A stretch of 5,617 bases of DNA. Origin: Candidatus Woesearchaeota archaeon. Its GTDB lineage: Archaea > Nanobdellota > Nanobdellia > UBA10117 > ARS21. Position numbers and translations under genes: made by a program. This document shows positions 4,150 to 5,617 of this stretch, one piece after another. The notes beneath the pieces are model-generated. The model searched no databases. It saw only the letters and a list, made by a program, of their open reading frames with translations, and was not told the origin of the DNA. The stretch lies in the NCBI GenBank assembly GCA_002725495.1, contig PBPJ01000001.1, positions 5,325 through 10,941 on the forward strand, in the 5' to 3' direction. Positions within the stretch are counted from its first letter, which is position 1; every line of letters begins with the position of its first letter.

Positions 4150-4259
4150 TAGTATCTACCTTTTGATTTCATCTTCATACCTTTTTTCTTAGCGTATGCT
4201 TTTGCTTTTTTCTTACCAGCTTTTGTGTAGCTGAACTTCTTTTTTCCTACCATCGGCAT
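4149..4259 (-). CDS. Tiny basic phage protein, MPMVGKKKF type (36 aa)
   Basis: A 36-aa Lys-rich protein beginning MPMVGKKKFSYTKAGKKKA and ending in MKSKGRY. The 'MPMVGKKKF-x-YT' start is one I recall repeatedly from marine phage genomes as a short unannotated protein. The start is unusually well supported: AAAGGAG (4267-4273) lies seven bases upstream, even though both lie inside the coding region of the 79-aa gene in another frame (47-bp overlap). Its TAA overlaps the next ATG (TAATG). No function is known to me. Small, basic and Gly/Ala/Lys-rich, it could be a virion-interior or DNA-binding peptide. Confidence 0.75.
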   Translation of the reverse strand: MPMVGKKKFSYTKAGKKKAKAYAKKKGMKMKSKGRY

Positions 4260-4452
4260 ATTGTTTCTCCTTTAGTTTACGTTCACAATAATTATCAAAA
4301 CAAGAACCATCTTTACCATCATGGCAATAATATTTCTTGTTGTTATAACTTATAATCCATCCGCCTTCATTACTCAATAGCTCTTTATTACACTCTTCAC
4401 AAACACCACAAAGACGTACAGAATTTTGTTTCTTCCATGCTTTTTTTTTCAT
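4213..4452 (-). CDS. Cys-rich, zinc-finger-like small protein (79 aa)
   Basis: The first gene of the inner leftward cluster. It has a basic N-terminus (MKKKAWKKQN), then C15, C18 and C21 in LCGVCEECNKEL, a short hydrophobic beta segment GGWIISYNNKKYYC (30-43), and further ligands C43, H44, C51 and C56. The C-x2-C-x2-C ... CH ... C ... C set resembles a small treble-clef or zinc-ribbon domain, so zinc binding is likely. A role in DNA binding or transcription is possible but not shown. The last 15 residues (KEVQLHKSW end) overlap the 36-aa gene and look less constrained. The ATG at 4452 has no good SD, and no alternative in-frame start exists before the upstream stop, so translation may be weak or the leader short. 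Confidence 0.72.
   Translation of the reverse strand: MKKKAWKKQNSVRLCGVCEECNKELLSNEGGWIISYNNKKYYCHDGKDGSCFDNYCERKLKEKQYADGRKKEVQLHKSW
4267..4273 (-). promoter_or_regulatory. Strong internal Shine-Dalgarno for the 36-aa gene
   Basis: AAAGGAG on the minus strand, seven bases before the ATG at 4259 and inside the 79-aa gene. It decides that the 36-aa frame is an independent start. Confidence 0.65.
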
Positions 4453-4459
4453 AGGTGCG

Positions 4460-4502
4460 ACATCATGTTACATTTTTTTAAAAATTCAATGTGATATAAT
4501 GT
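4460..4502. promoter_or_regulatory. Imperfect 15-bp inverted repeat in the divergent promoter region
   Basis: ACATCATGTTACATT (4460-4474) and AATGTGATATAATGT (4488-4502) are reverse complements at 12 of 15 positions, separated by 13 AT-rich bases. The right arm contains the -10 of the plus-strand 138-aa gene. Position suggests an operator for a dimeric regulator acting on both divergent genes; AT-richness raises the chance of coincidence. Confidence 0.35.
4492..4500 (+). promoter_or_regulatory. Extended -10 promoter (TG-A-TATAAT) for the 138-aa gene
   Basis: A perfect TATAAT (4495-4500) is preceded by TG with one base between, the extended -10 form that needs little -35 contact. No good -35 is seen at 16-18 bases. 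The expected start is near 4507, giving a short leader with AAAGG at 4523-4527. Confidence 0.55.
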
Positions 4503-4533
4503 ACCTAATTTAAAAAAAAACGAAAGGTAAAAA

Positions 4534-4950
4534 ATGAAAATAAGAAAATATAAAATCCCAACATGGTTTATAACAGAAGAATTACACCATAAGGTAGGAA
4601 TTAGTTATGACCATGAAACTAAAAGAGCCTATGATCTTTTAGATATAATGTCAGATAAATATTGGAAGATTGACAGAAGAAAAAAGTTTAATCGGATTGA
4701 AGTTACTGAAGAAGAATATCAAACTTGGTATGTTTATTTTTTAGAATATTATATTGATGATGAATCAATTTATAAAGGAACTAAAGAATATAAAGAAGCT
4801 AAAAAACTTTTAGATAGAATGATTAATTTTTTTGGTATTCCTAATTTTAATATGAATCATAGAGCTGGAACAAAAATGAGGTTTGTTAGAACTCTTTTTA
4901 AAACAGGTGTTGCTCAAAAAATAATCAAAGGTAACGATACAATAAATTAA
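4534..4950 (+). CDS. Hypothetical protein, plus-strand gene within the minus cluster (138 aa)
   Basis: A 138-aa soluble, mostly helical, aromatic- and Lys-rich protein; no signal peptide, membrane segment or catalytic motif was recognised. It reads as a basic start (MKIRKYKIPTWF), a helix with HHKVGISYDHE (18-28), a Tyr/Trp-rich acidic middle (EYQTWYVYFLEYYIDDE, 61-77), and a basic C-terminal half including NHRAGTKMRFVRTLFK (108-123). The start is well set by AAAGG (4523-4527) with a six-base spacer. It is the only plus-strand gene between two leftward gene groups, with its own extended -10 promoter and a hairpin terminator after it, the plan of a phage moron. By eye it is at least as AT-rich as its neighbours. 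Possible roles such as superinfection exclusion or host modulation are conjecture. Confidence 0.8.
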   Translation: MKIRKYKIPTWFITEELHHKVGISYDHETKRAYDLLDIMSDKYWKIDRRKKFNRIEVTEEEYQTWYVYFLEYYIDDESIYKGTKEYKEAKKLLDRMINFFGIPNFNMNHRAGTKMRFVRTLFKTGVAQKIIKGNDTIN

Positions 4951-4960
4951 TAAATTAATA
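4941..4960. repeat. Tandem 8-bp repeat (AATAAATT) at the stop codon
   Basis: AATAAATT occurs twice in a row (4941-4956) and begins a third time (4957-4960). It includes the stop codon of the 138-aa gene plus a second in-frame TAA directly after it. Probably a slippage product. Confidence 0.5.
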
Positions 4961-4986
4961 AGGCGATCTGAAATATGGTCGCCTTA
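4959..4986. terminator. Terminator hairpin between convergent genes
   Basis: TAAGGCGATC (4959-4968) pairs with GGTCGCCTTA (4977-4986) over ten positions (one G-U) around an 8-nt loop. It lies between the plus-strand 138-aa gene and the minus-strand DUF6321-like gene, whose TAA is inside the stem. On the minus strand a T-rich stretch follows the stem, so leftward termination looks stronger. Rightward, no T-run follows. Probably bidirectional but unequal. Confidence 0.65.
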
Positions 4987-5235
4987 ACAATTCCAAGCTC
5001 TCAAGGCTTTGTTAATTCTTGAATTAGGATCTCTTGCAGTTTTACGAGATGTTAACTTCTTCTTCATCCCTTTCATTCTAGCACAGAAAGATGCACGTCT
5101 TTTGTTGCCTACTTTTTTACTTGGTGCTTTTAGATTGCCGCCAGTAGCTCTGTTGTATGCACGTCTACCTCTAGCGTTCAATCCACCTTTAGGATTCTTT
5201 CCTGCTTTACGTTGCCATAGTGGTGTCTTTGCCAT
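4984..5235 (-). CDS. DUF6321-like basic phage protein (83 aa)
   Basis: A strongly basic 83-aa protein. It reads PLWQRKAGKNPKGGLNARGRRAYNRATGGNLKAP (5-38), then KKVGNKRRASFCARMKGMKKKL (40-61) and TARDPNSRINKALRAWNC at the end. The 'W-Q-R-x-x-GKNP-x-GGLNA-x-GR ... RR-x-SFCARM-x-GM ... DPNSRI-x-x-L-x-W-x-C' pattern is what I recall of DUF6321, a short domain frequent in cyanophages, pelagiphages and other marine phages. Cys at 51 and 83 are part of that pattern. The start is supported by CTGGAG upstream on the minus strand. It begins two bases after the 72-aa gene and ends in the terminator hairpin. Function unknown; the charge and size suggest a DNA- or virion-associated role. Confidence 0.82.
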   Translation of the reverse strand: MAKTPLWQRKAGKNPKGGLNARGRRAYNRATGGNLKAPSKKVGNKRRASFCARMKGMKKKLTSRKTARDPNSRINKALRAWNC

Positions 5236-5237
5236 AA

Positions 5238-5456
5238 TTACTCCAGTATAAGTTTTTTAATTGATTTACTTCCATCAATATTTTCTTCTAATTCTGCTTC
5301 ACTACGAATACATTGATATTTAATATTACTATTAATTTTTAAATCTCTTTTAGCTAAACGAGATCCTTTCAAACATTCTGACATTGATGTTTGTATTCTT
5401 GCCTCTTTGATTTCTCCATTAATTATTAAAAGTAAAGCTACTACAGTTTCAATCAT
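5238..5456 (-). CDS. Small conserved-looking phage protein (72 aa)
   Basis: The N-terminus MIETVVALLLIINGEIKEAR has a hydrophobic run of about 12 residues. That is too short for a membrane helix, and no cleavage-type signal is visible, so a beta strand is more likely. The remainder has SMSECLKGSRLAKRDLK (24-40), KYQCIRSEAELEENIDGSKSIKKLI (46-70), with Cys at 28 and 49. The 'ALL...NGE-x-K-E ... S-x-SECLK-x-x-R-x-A ... YQC-x-x-x-x-AE-x-E-x-NIDGSKSIKK' pattern resembles short marine phage proteins I recall, of unknown function. The two Cys could form a disulfide if exported, but that is unproven. Its ATG overlaps the TAA of the upstream gene (TAATG, 5454-5458). Confidence 0.78.
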   Translation of the reverse strand: MIETVVALLLIINGEIKEARIQTSMSECLKGSRLAKRDLKINSNIKYQCIRSEAELEENIDGSKSIKKLILE

Positions 5457-5617
5457 TAGTAATTCTTTCCATTTTCTCTAACTTTATCTTTTAATTGTTC
5501 AATATCAGCTAGAGCTTTATCTAATTGTTCTCTTAAAAATTGGATATTAACTTTATTAGTCATATTCATTTCTTGAGTAGCTTCCATTTTTTCTACAGTT
5601 TTATAAAGATCTTCAAT
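5456..5617 (-). CDS. Partial coiled-coil protein, enters from the right edge
   Basis: The frame is open from the window edge to TAA at 5456-5458, giving 53 visible residues. They include KMEATQEMNMTNK and then a heptad-like run NIQFLREQLDKALADIEQLK with Leu/Ile spaced 3-4 apart, no Pro, and one Gly only near the end. A coiled coil is clear by eye. Internal Met codons exist, so the true start may be inside the window (for example at visible residues 11, 17 or 19) or beyond the edge. It is coupled to the 72-aa gene by TAATG. Similar short coiled-coil genes in phages sit near structural or lysis modules, but nothing here fixes that. Confidence 0.65.
   Translation of the reverse strand: MEDLYKTVEKMEATQEMNMTNKVNIQFLREQLDKALADIEQLKDKVRENGKNY

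Noticed and set aside
5009..5251. Plus-strand open frame opposite the DUF6321-like gene, hydrophobic and Leu/Pro-rich.
   Set aside because: The antisense of an Arg/Lys/Gly-rich gene gives Leu/Pro/Ala-rich text; it looks like a false membrane protein and has no SD.

Overview
This AT-rich window is densely packed with short genes. Most have good Shine-Dalgarno (SD) sequences, and many starts and stops overlap (ATGA or TAATG). It reads as the early/recombination region and the flanking small-gene region of a tailed-phage genome or prophage. The mix points to a marine alphaproteobacterial (pelagiphage-like) or otherwise uncultured marine phage: a PD-(D/E)XK exonuclease, a Rad52-like annealing protein, a stand-alone DnaA domain-IV protein, and several tiny Lys/Arg-rich proteins of kinds I associate with marine phages. 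The host assignment is inference. No rRNA, tRNA, CRISPR array or insertion sequence was seen.

Left arm (1-573, minus strand): three overlapping genes read leftward. The first is a 78-aa Cro/CI-like helix-turn-helix protein, the second a 90-aa phage hypothetical, and the third runs off the window edge. A divergent control region (574-664) separates them from the rightward operon. It holds apparent back-to-back promoters whose -35 hexamers overlap, plus a perfect 12-bp palindrome over the rightward -10 (candidate operator).

Rightward operon (665-3647): exonuclease, annealing protein, a 94-aa protein with an SSB-like tail, a structured 89-nt gap, a DUF6378-like protein, a 73-aa hypothetical, an overlapping 53-aa coiled-coil gene, and a DnaA domain-IV protein. 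The first two genes form a plausible Red-type pair for end resection and strand annealing. The following genes look like replication or host-interaction accessories. The gap at 2363-2451 contains a GC-rich 12-bp stem, closed by two G-U pairs only in the plus-strand RNA, and a competing 9-bp pairing that would cover the next gene's SD. Two genes of this operon end in AT-rich hairpins with 7-nt loops placed on the stop codon.

Right part (3640-5617, mostly minus strand): tiny genes read leftward. From the right edge they are a partial coiled-coil protein, a 72-aa conserved-looking protein, an 83-aa DUF6321-like protein, a 79-aa Cys-rich (zinc-finger-like) protein, and four basic proteins of 36, 32, 59 and 82 aa. 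The 59- and 82-aa genes look like the two halves of a DUF5872-type protein, separated by a TAATG junction. A single plus-strand 138-aa gene of unknown function sits among them with its own extended -10 promoter and a terminator hairpin, the layout of a phage 'moron'. The plus and minus operons meet tail to tail in one 8-bp palindrome, TTAGCTAA, that supplies both stop codons.
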